Shown in pieces: positions 1 through 8,723 of a stretch of 64,000 nucleotides of DNA. A program made the position numbers and the translations under genes. Source of the stretch: CADEFX01 sp963806735 (GTDB taxonomy: Bacteria > Pseudomonadota > Alphaproteobacteria > Rhizobiales > Hyphomicrobiaceae). The notes below the pieces were generated by a model. The model saw only the letters and a list, made by a program, of their open reading frames with translations, was not told where the DNA came from and made no database searches. The stretch spans positions 62,001 through 126,000 of the forward strand of contig CAWEBE010000079.1 of NCBI GenBank assembly GCA_963806735.1. The letters are read 5' to 3'. The first letter of the stretch is position 1, and the number at the start of each line of letters is the position of its first letter.

Positions 1-380
1 GCCAGGCTGGCCATCGCCACGGGTGCGAGCGTGGGGAAAGGCTCCGAGCCAATGACGGTGATGGCTGCGAGACCGACCGCTATCAGCGCGCAGAAGACGC
101 CGGCACAACAACGAAGGAGAAGGCTCGGCTGTGTCAGGTTGCTCTCAGTGCTGCGCAGGCGTGCTGCGGCACCCAACAACAGTATGCCAGTCACGCCACT
201 GCCAATTGCAGCCTCCGTAAGCGCGACATCGACAGCCGCTAGCCTGACCCATGCCAACGCCAGAAGCAGTCCATAGACGGCAAAGGCGATGGCAGCGGCG
301 ACATTGTCACGCACAAGGATCGCCAACACGGCCATAGCAATGAGGAGGGCAACAAGACCGACATCGAACGCAAGGGCCAT
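1..380 (-). CDS. mnhB: Mrp antiporter MnhB/MbhD-like subunit (DUF4040), partial
   Basis: Partial gene: the start (ATG at 380) is inside the window and the 3' part lies off the left edge; 126 codons are visible with no stop. The protein opens with three hydrophobic segments and carries the stretch VDVALTEAAIGSGVTGIL, the signature of the DUF4040 domain found in MnhB/MrpB-type subunits and hydrogenase subunit MbhD. It should be part of the membrane module of a multisubunit Na+/H+ (or K+/H+) antiporter. The start codon lies two bases after the mnhG stop, so the genes are translationally coupled. The assignment to this subunit type is good; whether the full protein also has an MnhB C-terminal domain cannot be seen. 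Confidence 0.8.
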   Translation of the reverse strand, partial: MALAFDVGLVALLIAMAVLAILVRDNVAAAIAFAVYGLLLALAWVRLAAVDVALTEAAIGSGVTGILLLGAAARLRSTESNLTQPSLLLRCCAGVFCALIAVGLAAITVIGSEPFPTLAPVAMASL

Positions 381-382
381 GG

Positions 383-673
383 TCATGTGCGCATCTCGCT
401 TCGCACAACGCGCGCAATGAGCTGCGTGACGATCGCCCCGGACACCTGCACCAATAGCCAAATGCTGATGAGCTTTAGCGCGCTGAGCAGGCCACCGGCA
501 CGCGGCAGCAGGCCCAGCACTACGAGGCCGAGGGCGAGATTGTCGACCTTGGTCAGCGCATGCAGGCGCGTCAACGCGTCGGGAAAGCGGATCAATCCGA
601 CGGTGCCTGCCACAAATAGGAAACTGCCGGCCGAGATTGAAAGGATACTGGAAATATCCAGCGCGAGGCTCAT
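383..673 (-). CDS. mnhG: Mrp-type cation/H+ antiporter subunit G
   Basis: A 96-residue membrane protein of the MnhG/PhaG family, which has about this length. It shows the family core GSFLFVAGTVGLIRFPDALTR in the first half followed by a second and a third hydrophobic segment (the stretch around residues 15-35 is the family hallmark, with RFPD and HALTK just after). MnhG is a small integral subunit required for assembly of the multisubunit monovalent cation/proton antiporter. It overlaps mnhF upstream by four bases (ATGA) and is followed two bases later by the mnhB-like gene, so it is an internal gene of an mnhE-F-G-B operon. The antiporter's large subunits MnhA, C and D are not in the window. 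Confidence 0.88.
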   Translation of the reverse strand: MSLALDISSILSISAGSFLFVAGTVGLIRFPDALTRLHALTKVDNLALGLVVLGLLPRAGGLLSALKLISIWLLVQVSGAIVTQLIARVVRSEMRT

Positions 674-936
674 TTTTCCGCCTCCGGATCAGACATCCCG
701 CGGACGAAGGCGACGGCGGCGAAGGCGGCCAGAAGCGCCAGCATCAAAGCGACATCGACGATCGGGGGTGTCCCGGTCGCTACGGCCAGCAAGATCAGAA
801 CAGCCACTCCTCCCGTTCCGATCAGCTGAGCCGCCATCATGCAATCTGCCACCGGTCGTCGACGAAAAACGCTGAATAGGCCCACTGCCACTGCCGCAAG
901 AATGATCCCCGCACATACGAAGAGGAAGTCAGCCAT
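670..936 (-). CDS. mnhF: Mrp-type cation/H+ antiporter subunit F
   Basis: An 88-residue protein starting MADFLFVCAGI with three predicted membrane helices, matching the small MnhF/MrpF family in size and layout (the motif RRRPVADCMMAAQLIGTG in the first loop and helix 2 is typical). The in-frame ATG at 936 is preferred to the one at 954 because the family normally starts just before the first helix and because this start overlaps the mnhE stop by only eight bases. It overlaps mnhG by four bases. Role: integral subunit of the Mrp antiporter. Assignment rests on family pattern and operon position. Confidence 0.85.
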   Translation of the reverse strand: MADFLFVCAGIILAAVAVGLFSVFRRRPVADCMMAAQLIGTGGVAVLILLAVATGTPPIVDVALMLALLAAFAAVAFVRGMSDPEAEK

Positions 937-1444
937 GATCCTGTCTGCCTCCAAACGTCAGAGTCAGTCGTTCCTCCTCTTCGCTCAATTGTCTCGCGAC
1001 GGGCTGCTCTACGTCGAGGCAATGAATGACAAGATCACCCCTGTCATTGGGACCACACGGGAGCGTGCCCGGAAGCAAGCTCGTTGCCGTGCAAAACGCG
1101 TTGCGCATTGGACCCGCGGGAAGACGAGGCCGATAGATTGCGAAGCCTGGCCGCAACGACAATCGAGGATCGAGCGCGCGCCATGCTGTATTGAATCCCG
1201 CGACGATGGATTGGCGCAGAAAACGCAGTAGAAATTGGGCGACAAGAACAGGGCGCAACCTCCGCTGCCCGGGCAACAGTCGCAAGCTGACCCAGGCCGC
1301 AATGACCGCCGCCAACATTCCGGCTGGCAGATCTGGGAGATTGGGACCGGTAAGGATCAGCCAAAGCGCAAGAAAGCCCACCCATCGTCCGAGCAAGCCT
1401 TGCAACCCTCCACCGGCGTCAGCAGCGCTTGTTGGAAACTCCAC
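929..1444 (-). CDS. mnhE: Mrp-type cation/H+ antiporter subunit E
   Basis: A 171-residue MnhE-family protein: two N-terminal membrane helices (FLALWLILTG; PAGMLAAVIAAWVSL), then the cytosolic domain with the family's TLPCGP-like loop and a C-terminal half with VIHCLDVEQ. A GTG start at 1444 is chosen because GGAGAG stands eight bases upstream and it lies just after the stop of the RND permease gene (1458); the longer reading frame to 1516 would run into that gene. So translation of this antiporter module appears to follow directly from the efflux genes. MnhE is needed for assembly of the antiporter complex in the inner membrane. Confidence 0.82.
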   Translation of the reverse strand: MEFPTSAADAGGGLQGLLGRWVGFLALWLILTGPNLPDLPAGMLAAVIAAWVSLRLLPGQRRLRPVLVAQFLLRFLRQSIVAGFNTAWRALDPRLSLRPGFAIYRPRLPAGPMRNAFCTATSLLPGTLPCGPNDRGDLVIHCLDVEQPVARQLSEEEERLTLTFGGRQDHG

Positions 1445-1457
1445 GCGACACTCTCCA

Positions 1458-4400
1458 TCACCGCGAGCATGCCGGCGCAGCAACGAGCTTTGCCGACCGT
1501 GCCTCCCTCCAGCCAAACCAGGTCACATAAAGGGTCGGCAGGAAGACAAGAGTCAGAATGGTGGCGACCAGAAGTCCTCCCATGATCGCGTAGGCCATGG
1601 GTCCCCAGAACACCGTCGGGGCGATCGGAATCATGCCGAGAACCGTCGACACGGCCGTCAGCATGATGGGGCGGAAGCGGGAGCTGCTGGCATCGATGGC
1701 GGCTTGTCTGGCGTCCTTCCCCTGTGCACGCTCGGACTCGATCTGACCGATCAGGATAACTGCGTTCTTCGTGATCATGCCGATCAGGGCCAGAACTCCG
1801 AGGATAGCCACAAAACCCAGCGGCTTGCCGGACAGAAGCAGGGCGGCAACGACGCCAATCAGTCCAAGCGGCGCAACAGCAAGGACCAGAAACAACAGCT
1901 GGAAGCTCTTGAGCTGCACGATCAGGACCGTAAGCATGATGAGCAGCATGGCGGGTATGACAGCCAGGACAGACGCTTGCGCCAGCTGGCTCTCCTCGAC
2001 CGAGCCTCCCGTCGCGATTTTGTACGATTGCGGGAGGTCTTTCTTGATCCCCTCAATACCTGGCGCAAGCGCAGTGACCACAGAATCCGGCAGTGTCCCC
2101 GGCGTCACGTCAGCCTGAACAGTCAGAGTTGGAATACGGTCTCGACGCCAGATGAGCGGGTAGTCCTGCTCATAGGTGAATGTCGCAAACTGACTGAGGG
2201 GAACCGTTTGGCCGCTCGGCAGCGGCACCTGCAGATTGCGCAACGTCGCGAGCGAGACGCGCTGCTCGTCCGTGGCGCGCGCAACGACGTCGACGAGATA
2301 GATATCGTCACGTACCTGCGTGATGGGGGTGCCGGATATGACGGTATTCAGCACACTTGCGAGAGTTTGAGAGCTGAGGCCGAGCAGGCGCGCTTCGTCC
2401 TGATCGATTCGGATGCCTACTTGCCGCTCCGGTTCGATCCAATCGAAGTTGACATGCACCGCTTTCGGGTTAGCAGCGACAGCTTGGGCGAGCTTGAAGG
2501 CGATCTCGCGCACCTGCGCCACATCCGGACCGCTGACCCGATATTGTATGGGCCATCCGACCGGTGGTCCGAGCTCCAATGGGGAGACGCGGGCGACGAC
2601 GCTCGGAAAATCATCGGCCAGGACTTTCTCCAGCTTGACCCTCAGCCGTTCACGGGCGGCCACATCTTTCGCAACGATCACCGACTGTGCAAAGAAATCG
2701 TTGGGCAGTTGAACATTGAGGGGCAGATAGAAACGAATAGCGCCGCGGCCTACATAGGTGCTCCAGCGAGCCACGTCCGCGTTGTCCTTGAGAACTGCGT
2801 CGAAACGGCGGGCTGTCAACTCGGTGGCATAAATCGAAGAGTTCTGCGGAAGGCTGAGGTCGACGAGAAGCTCAGGGCGATCGGATGCCGGGAAGAATTG
2901 CCTGGGAACAAGGGGAAGAGCGAGCAAGGAGGCGACAAACAGCGCCAATGTGAGAGGGATCGTCACCCACTTCGCGCGCATGGCCAGGCCGAGGAAGCTC
3001 TGATACAGGCGCAGCACGCGACTTGGACCACCGGTCTCCGCCGTCTTGGGCGGAGCAAGCAAAACAACCCCCAGCAACGGCGCGAAAATAACCGCCACGA
3101 ACCACGATACGATCAGCGCGATGCCGACGACGGCAAAGAGCGAAAACGTGTACTCGCCGGCGCCGCTGGCCGCAAACCCCACAGGGACAAAGCCCGCAAT
3201 TGTAACCAGTGTGCCCGCCAGCATCGCGAATGCGTAAGTGCGGAACGCGAATGTCCCGGCCTGCACCTTGTCGTCGCCCTGCGCAAGCCTTGTGAGCATC
3301 GCGTCCGTCGTTGTCATGGCGTCGTCGACGAGCAGAGCGAGGGCAATGATGAGCGCACCCAGAGAAATACGCTGCATGTCGATGTTTACGATCTCCATGA
3401 CTGAGAACGTGATGGCGAGCGTCAGCGGTATGGCGAGCGCAATCACCAAGCCCGGCCGCACACCAAGGCTGATGAAGCTCACCACCAGGATGATTGCGAT
3501 CGCCTGCCACAACGACGTCATGAACTCGGCAATCGCCGACTCGACAGTCACAGCCTGGTCGGCCACCAGTCTCGGCGTGATGCCGAGCGGCAGATCGGCG
3601 GTTATCCCCTTCACCGCGCGGGTAATGTTCTTGCCCAGCGCAAGGATGTCTCCACCATCGCGCATGGCGATAGCCAAGCCGATGGCTGGCTCGCCGTTGA
3701 CGCGAAACAGCGGCTGTGGCGGATCTGAAAAGCCCCGGCGGACCTGGGCAATGTCGCTGAGGCGAAGCATGCGGCCGCCAACAGCGAAGTTGATGGCCGA
3801 TACATCCTGCTCGGTTCGAAACGCACCCGATACGCGCAGCGACAGTGTCTCGTACCCAGTCTGGATCGTACCGGCGGGATGGACCACGTTTTGTGCTTGC
3901 AGCGCCGCGCTCAAGGCCGAACGGTCGATACCCAGCGTTGCCAGCTCCTTCATCGAGAACTCGACGAAGATCTTTTCATCCTGGGCGCCCAGGATTTCGA
4001 TTTTCGAGACGTCTGGAATGCTCAGAAGCTTCGAGCGCACGGTTTCGACATAGTCGCGAAGCTCCCGATGCGTGAACCCGTCGGCCGTGAAGCCGTAGAT
4101 AGTGCCGAAGGTATCGCCAAAATCGTCGTTGAAACCCGGGCCGACAGTGCCTGCGGGCAGAGTGTGGCGGATATCACCGATGCTCTTGCGCACGTGATAC
4201 CAGATGTCCGGCACTTCCCTTGCGGTCGTCTTTCCCTGCAGGTTGACGAAGATTGTCGTGACGCCGGCGCTTGTAAAGCTGCGCAGAAAGTCGAGCCGCG
4301 GTGTCTCCTGCAGCTTGCGCTCGAGCCGCTCGGTCACCTGTTGTAATGTATCTTGCACGGTCGCTCCGGGCCACGTGGCTTGAACGACCATCGTCTTGAT

Positions 4401-4532
4401 GATGAAGGTAGGATCCTCGCTGCGGCCGAGGCGGAAGTACGAGAAGACACCTGCGGCCACCGCGACGATCATGAGGTAGGCAACGATAGAACGGTGATTG
4501 AGCGCCCATTCTGAAAGATTGAATTCTTTCAT
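1458..4532 (-). CDS. RND efflux permease
   Basis: A 1024-residue inner-membrane transporter of the resistance-nodulation-division (AcrB/MexF) superfamily at the usual length. TM1 is near residues 16-33, the first large periplasmic loop follows, and TM4 carries the two proton-relay aspartates in LALLVDDAMTTTDAML. In the HAE1 group this stretch usually reads VVDDAIVVVENV, so this is a more distant branch of the family and its substrate cannot be told from sequence. The second half repeats the topology, with the conserved LIGMITKNAVILIGQIE around TM10. It overlaps the adaptor gene by four bases (ATGA) and is followed after 13 bases by mnhE. It should form a tripartite pump with the adaptor; no outer-membrane channel gene is adjacent. 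Confidence 0.9.
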   Translation of the reverse strand: MKEFNLSEWALNHRSIVAYLMIVAVAAGVFSYFRLGRSEDPTFIIKTMVVQATWPGATVQDTLQQVTERLERKLQETPRLDFLRSFTSAGVTTIFVNLQGKTTAREVPDIWYHVRKSIGDIRHTLPAGTVGPGFNDDFGDTFGTIYGFTADGFTHRELRDYVETVRSKLLSIPDVSKIEILGAQDEKIFVEFSMKELATLGIDRSALSAALQAQNVVHPAGTIQTGYETLSLRVSGAFRTEQDVSAINFAVGGRMLRLSDIAQVRRGFSDPPQPLFRVNGEPAIGLAIAMRDGGDILALGKNITRAVKGITADLPLGITPRLVADQAVTVESAIAEFMTSLWQAIAIILVVSFISLGVRPGLVIALAIPLTLAITFSVMEIVNIDMQRISLGALIIALALLVDDAMTTTDAMLTRLAQGDDKVQAGTFAFRTYAFAMLAGTLVTIAGFVPVGFAASGAGEYTFSLFAVVGIALIVSWFVAVIFAPLLGVVLLAPPKTAETGGPSRVLRLYQSFLGLAMRAKWVTIPLTLALFVASLLALPLVPRQFFPASDRPELLVDLSLPQNSSIYATELTARRFDAVLKDNADVARWSTYVGRGAIRFYLPLNVQLPNDFFAQSVIVAKDVAARERLRVKLEKVLADDFPSVVARVSPLELGPPVGWPIQYRVSGPDVAQVREIAFKLAQAVAANPKAVHVNFDWIEPERQVGIRIDQDEARLLGLSSQTLASVLNTVISGTPITQVRDDIYLVDVVARATDEQRVSLATLRNLQVPLPSGQTVPLSQFATFTYEQDYPLIWRRDRIPTLTVQADVTPGTLPDSVVTALAPGIEGIKKDLPQSYKIATGGSVEESQLAQASVLAVIPAMLLIMLTVLIVQLKSFQLLFLVLAVAPLGLIGVVAALLLSGKPLGFVAILGVLALIGMITKNAVILIGQIESERAQGKDARQAAIDASSSRFRPIMLTAVSTVLGMIPIAPTVFWGPMAYAIMGGLLVATILTLVFLPTLYVTWFGWREARSAKLVAAPACSR

Positions 4533-5641
4533 TGCGCCGATCCGAGCACGCGAACCTTCTGGCCTGGATGCAACGCCTGCACGCCGGCAGTCACTACGAT
4601 CTCACCGGCATCGAGCCCACCAGAGACGGCAACAATGGCCTGGTCGAAGCGCTGCACATCGACGTTGCGCATCGACACCGATCGGCTTGTCGGATCGACA
4701 ATCCAGACGGCTGGCTGGCGATTGAACTTGGTCAATGCTGTTGCCGGAATCTCTATGGTAGTCAGCGCCTCCCCTTGCACGCGCCCAGTAACCGTGGCGC
4801 CGAGCAGCATGGCCGCTGGGGGATCGGTCAAACCGACCTTGACCTCGAACGTGCGCGTCACGGGATTGGCCTGTGGAGCAACCTCACGAACGCGTCCGCG
4901 CGCAACCACAGACGGGTCGTTCGTCAGATGCACGGTGAATTCCGGATCACGCGGCGACGAGCGGATCAATGGAGCCGGCACGTCGAAGACCGCATCGCGG
5001 CCATCCTTGCGCGCAAGCCTGGCGATCATCTGTCCGGCCTGAACGACCTCGCCAGCCCGCGGCCCCACGCTCGTCACGACGCCCGGTGCATCGGCTTTGA
5101 GCTCGGTGAAGCCTACCAGGTCATGCGCGATCTTCAGTTGTGCTTCCGCGGCCTCCACTTGCGATTGTGCGGTTTGCAGCGCCTGCGTGGCTTGATCGTG
5201 ATTGACACGCGTCGTCCAGCCTTGCTTGAGCAGCGTGTCTTGTCGCTGGAAGGCATTGCGTGCCTGGGTCAACTGACCCTGAGCGGCTGCCAGATTGGCC
5301 TGCGCCGTCCGCAGGCCATTGAGCTCATTCTGCGGCTCCAGTCTGGCGATCAACTGCCCAGTTTGGACATTATCTCCCAGCTTGAGATCATTTGCGATTA
5401 CCCGGCCCGAAATACGAAATCCCAGGGCCACCTCGTCCTCTGCTTCGATGCGGCCGGTAAGTGTAATCGGCACCCCAGCTTCACGCTTCTCGGCCACCAC
5501 GGTCCGGACTGGCCTTGCTTCTGGCGTTGTCGCCTCGGGTTCTGGCTGACATGCCGAGAGCATTACGGGCAGCGCCAATATCAGGACCGCAATTCCAGGC
5601 AGACGACTGACCTCGATGTGTCCATGTACGCTGCAGCGCAT
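4529..5641 (-). CDS. RND efflux periplasmic adaptor lipoprotein
   Basis: A 370-residue membrane-fusion protein. The start at 5641 is chosen because the protein then begins with a lipoprotein signal ending in LSAC (Cys31); the frame is open further upstream to 5767 but that part does not look like protein. After the signal come the beta-barrel strand (VPITLTGRIEAEDEV), the lipoyl half (VALGFRISGRV), a coiled-coil hairpin of about 80 residues rich in Gln/Ala (TAQANLAAAQGQLTQARNAF), and the second lipoyl half (ADAPGVVTSVGPRAGEVV). The gene overlaps the permease by four bases. Function: periplasmic bridge between the permease and an outer-membrane channel encoded elsewhere. Confidence 0.88.
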   Translation of the reverse strand: MRCSVHGHIEVSRLPGIAVLILALPVMLSACQPEPEATTPEARPVRTVVAEKREAGVPITLTGRIEAEDEVALGFRISGRVIANDLKLGDNVQTGQLIARLEPQNELNGLRTAQANLAAAQGQLTQARNAFQRQDTLLKQGWTTRVNHDQATQALQTAQSQVEAAEAQLKIAHDLVGFTELKADAPGVVTSVGPRAGEVVQAGQMIARLARKDGRDAVFDVPAPLIRSSPRDPEFTVHLTNDPSVVARGRVREVAPQANPVTRTFEVKVGLTDPPAAMLLGATVTGRVQGEALTTIEIPATALTKFNRQPAVWIVDPTSRSVSMRNVDVQRFDQAIVAVSGGLDAGEIVVTAGVQALHPGQKVRVLGSAQ

Positions 5642-5853
5642 GAGGCGCTCTCGCTCCGCAAGCCTTGAGGGCCCTTGCAAGGATGCTGCGGATCCAGTGA
5701 AACCGGCTATCAGGGTAAACCCCGACACCAGTGATGAACGATCCCTGAGCGAGCCGCGGCAGCCCACGCGCTACTGCCTAAAGCACGATCGCCCGATGAA
5801 TAGCTCCACCGGGCCTTCTGCGATGGCTGACCACTCCGTCCATTAATCGGAGT

Positions 5854-6942
5854 TCATGTCTCGGCCAACAGCACATCGAGATCCGCGGTCGATCGCTGGC
5901 CAATGTCGCCAGCGTGCGCTTCCAGGAAAGAGCTTGCGGCACGTCGACCTTCCGAGCGGAGCATGTGCAGGAATTCGCGCTCGGCATTCAGCTTGGAGGA
6001 ATAACCGAGATCCGCCATCATCTCAGTCATGATGCGATGCGTGCGCATTCCAGCCCACCGCGCGCCTTCGCCGCTTCCCGGATCGGCAGCCTGACGGAGA
6101 AGCGCAATCATGCGCAGTTCTTTCATCAGCGGCGCATTGAACGACACTTCGTTCAAGCGGTTGAGAATCTCGGTTGCTGTTCGCGGCGTGCCCATACGCT
6201 CGCGCGGATTGATCTGCACCAGAATCGTATCCCGAGCGTTGCTTTCGCGCACGAGCGGCGTGATGGTGGGATTGCCCGCATAACCCCCGTCCCAATAGGC
6301 TTCACCATCGATTTCAACCGCCTGGAACATCGTCGGCAGGCATGCCGACGCCAGCAGTACATCGGAAGAAATCTCGGAATTGCGAAATATGCGACCCCGG
6401 CCGGTTCGAACATTGGTCGCGGTGATGAACAGCTTGATGGGCGACTTGGCCAGGCGGTCGAAGTCGATGCTTTGGTCGAGAATGGATTTGAGGGGATTGA
6501 TGCCGTGGGGATTGAGGTCATAAGGCGAAAAGACCCGCGCCAGAAGGTCCAAGCCGACAAAAACCGGTGACGTGTCGAGGGTCCACCGCCCGAGCAAGCG
6601 ATCCATGAAGGTGCGCTGCAGCGGGCTGAACGTGGCCGCTCGTGCAACGTGCTCCCAGTACGCATCTAGCGCCTTGCGTGCGTGAGCGGCTCCGCCTTCG
6701 GTCCAGCCGTCGGCCAGCACTGCGGCATTCATGGCGCCCGCCGAGGTGCCGGAAATGGCGTCAATGTGGAGCCATCGCTCCTCCAGAAGGCGGTCGAGCA
6801 CACCCCACGTGAAAGCGCCGTGCGAGCCACCGCCTTGCAGGGCGAGATCGACAACCACCGTCGTACGCTCGGTGCGCGGTTGCGTCGTCTCCGGCGCGCT
6901 AACTGCGGCGCCATGCGTGGAGAACTGTGTGGTACTCGTCAC
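5854..6942 (-). CDS. Patatin-like phospholipase family protein
   Basis: A 362-residue patatin-fold acyl hydrolase. All catalytic elements are present: oxyanion loop GGGSHG (residues 37-42), nucleophile elbow GTSAG with Ser67, and the dyad aspartate in DGG (Asp218). No signal peptide is seen, so it is likely cytosolic or membrane-associated. The first codon is GTG, preceded by GAGGG. Bacterial members act on phospholipids or on polyhydroxyalkanoate-related acyl esters; the substrate is not predictable here. It stands alone between the efflux operon and a small membrane protein gene, all on the minus strand. Confidence 0.88.
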   Translation of the reverse strand: MTSTTQFSTHGAAVSAPETTQPRTERTTVVVDLALQGGGSHGAFTWGVLDRLLEERWLHIDAISGTSAGAMNAAVLADGWTEGGAAHARKALDAYWEHVARAATFSPLQRTFMDRLLGRWTLDTSPVFVGLDLLARVFSPYDLNPHGINPLKSILDQSIDFDRLAKSPIKLFITATNVRTGRGRIFRNSEISSDVLLASACLPTMFQAVEIDGEAYWDGGYAGNPTITPLVRESNARDTILVQINPRERMGTPRTATEILNRLNEVSFNAPLMKELRMIALLRQAADPGSGEGARWAGMRTHRIMTEMMADLGYSSKLNAEREFLHMLRSEGRRAASSFLEAHAGDIGQRSTADLDVLLAET

Positions 6943-7159
6943 GTGCCCTCACTGGTCGCGCTTGGCAGCGGTCGGGGAATGGCGGGCCGCGTCGAGTGAC
7001 CGCAACAGGTGCAGGAGCAGTTGAAAGATACCGTTGTCGGCGGCGATCAGTTCAGTTCTGGACGCTCAGGGCGATAAGAAACTGCGCACAACATTTAATC
7101 CGCTGAGTGGCGGCACCGACACGCACCGCGCCATGACAAGACTTTCGCCGCTGTAGCGC

Positions 7160-7789
7160 TTAGGGCTTTTTCCATTCGGCTCCGCTGCCGGCTCGATCGG
7201 CAAATCCGCCTCCTGGCGTTGGCTGCACTGGAACCCAGCTACCAATATTCTTCAGCTGCCAGTGAAAGCCGATGACCGTAAGAACGGCGGTGAGCAGCAT
7301 CGGCAGGAAGCTCCCAGAAGGCTCCGCTGTGGCCGGAAGAAGCAACTGCGCGCCAGCCACGATCAGGGTGGCGCCGCCAAAGGCAGACGCGGCGATGATA
7401 AACAGGTCGAAGAACCTCTGCGCTATCGTTGCACCAACGAGACCACCTGCAACGGCCAAGACGAAGCCGAAGACCCCATGGAGGGCGCGCTCCAAGCCGA
7501 GCAGAGAGGCAAGCGACAGGGCGAGCAGCGCTCCGCCGAGATAGCCCAGCAGAAGACGACGATATGGCTCCAGGAAGTAGGTCGCACTGGCCGCTGCTAT
7601 CGCGCTGGCAATGCCGAGAATGATGGCAATAGGCCCGACCTCACCAACCAACCACTTGCCGAGCAGCAATCCGATCTCGAAGCCAAGCAGACCGTAGAAC
7701 AAGGGAAGCCACGCGTAAAATATGAAAAGGCCAAATCCCATGATTCCGAGGCCACACAAGATCAGCAGCACTCCGAACGAGAACAGCAT
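7160..7789 (-). CDS. Polytopic membrane protein, DUF4203/TM7S3-like
   Basis: A 209-residue protein made almost entirely of hydrophobic helices (about seven), ending in a polar tail of roughly 35 residues. Glycine-rich helices such as GLLGFEIGLLLGKWLVG and VAGGLVGATIAQRFFDLF resemble the TM7S3/TM198-like (DUF4203) domain. No catalytic motif is seen and the function is unknown. A GAGG sequence about ten bases before the ATG can serve as ribosome binding site. It is not closely coupled to a neighbour. The family suggestion comes from pattern only. Confidence 0.6.
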   Translation of the reverse strand: MLFSFGVLLILCGLGIMGFGLFIFYAWLPLFYGLLGFEIGLLLGKWLVGEVGPIAIILGIASAIAAASATYFLEPYRRLLLGYLGGALLALSLASLLGLERALHGVFGFVLAVAGGLVGATIAQRFFDLFIIAASAFGGATLIVAGAQLLLPATAEPSGSFLPMLLTAVLTVIGFHWQLKNIGSWVPVQPTPGGGFADRAGSGAEWKKP

Positions 7790-7995
7790 GCTCGTTTTGC
7801 CTCATGTACCCGCAGCGTTCCGACCCCTATCGATCGGTTGGTGCGGCTCGGACCACCAGTAGAATAGATCGCGACATGCCCGACATTGGGGGCAACCCCA
7901 ATACCGTTGGGGATCTCCCCGTATGCCCGCACTGCCAGGTGCCTCACCCTAGCGCGTGACGGGCGACGCACTACGCGAACGGCGTCCGGCAGTGC

Positions 7996-8211
7996 CTATG
8001 ACATGCGCACCGGATTTGGCCGGGGCAAGTCGAGACTATCCGAGTAGACAGATTGAGAGGCGGTCGTATCCAGGAAGTGAATGCCCTCGCATTCGAGACA
8101 CCTCACTTCCAGTATTCGGCGTGACGGGTGCACGCCCTCGTACTCGCGCAGAATGCCAGAGGCGAGGTCATCCCCTGTCTCGGGGCATTGGAACATCATG
8201 AAAATGCCCAT
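7996..8211 (-). CDS. Small protein with CPxTG...CxxC zinc-ribbon-like pattern
   Basis: A 71-residue protein with CPETGDDLASGI near the N-terminus and RCLECEGIHFL in the middle. Small proteins with CPxTG...CxxCgxxH spacing are common in Rhizobiales genomes and presumably bind a metal through the four cysteines. Function unknown. The first Met at 8211 is taken, but Met5 and Met6 are also possible because no strong ribosome binding site is seen. Confidence that it is coding rests on the ordered cysteine pattern. Confidence 0.5.
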   Translation of the reverse strand: MGIFMMFQCPETGDDLASGILREYEGVHPSRRILEVRCLECEGIHFLDTTASQSVYSDSLDLPRPNPVRMS

Positions 8212-8723
8212 GCTGCTGGCTCACTTGTTGCCGTACGAATGATCGGCGTTTTGTCTGCCGAGGAAGGAAGAGAAGGCCAACACCATGCGAGAAAGCACGC
8301 TCCGGAGAACGGGGGATGCGGAAACGAGCGGGGGAAAGCTCGTGTGTTGGCCTGCACCATCACTACTACTGCCTCTCGTGCATTGGGCCTATCAGGGAAC
8401 AACCTGAATTCTTCGAGGTTAACTTACCACCACGCATCAGTGCCAAGGCCTGGGTCGCGCACATCCGGATCATCCGTTGCGGATGCCGACCACGCCGACA
8501 ATGTCACACCATTCCATACGGCTTTACCCCAACAAGGATTGAGGGATTCCTTGGATTGATTGCCATCGGAATCCACTGAAGCATCGACAGCAAGCCCGGC
8601 GTCAAACGGTGCCTGCCCCGAGTTTGGTGGCAGTGAACCGGTAGCCCTTGCTCCGGTAGGCCATGCGATCAGTCCCGAGAATGCCCGCCAGTTCTTCTGC
8701 GCTCCCACAGGGCGGCCGCTGTC
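8212..8723. other. Intergenic region upstream of abgT
   Basis: About 510 bases without a convincing gene. It contains a short perfect hairpin (ACGAGC at 8324-8329 with GCTCGT at 8338-8343). The promoter of the abgT-peptidase pair must lie here, but I cannot point to a clear -35/-10 pair. Confidence 0.4.

Noticed and set aside
1191..3404. Long plus-strand open frame of 737 codons opposite the RND permease
   Set aside because: Antisense to the permease; composition is Arg/Gln/His-rich without any domain, as expected for a shadow of a GC-rich gene.
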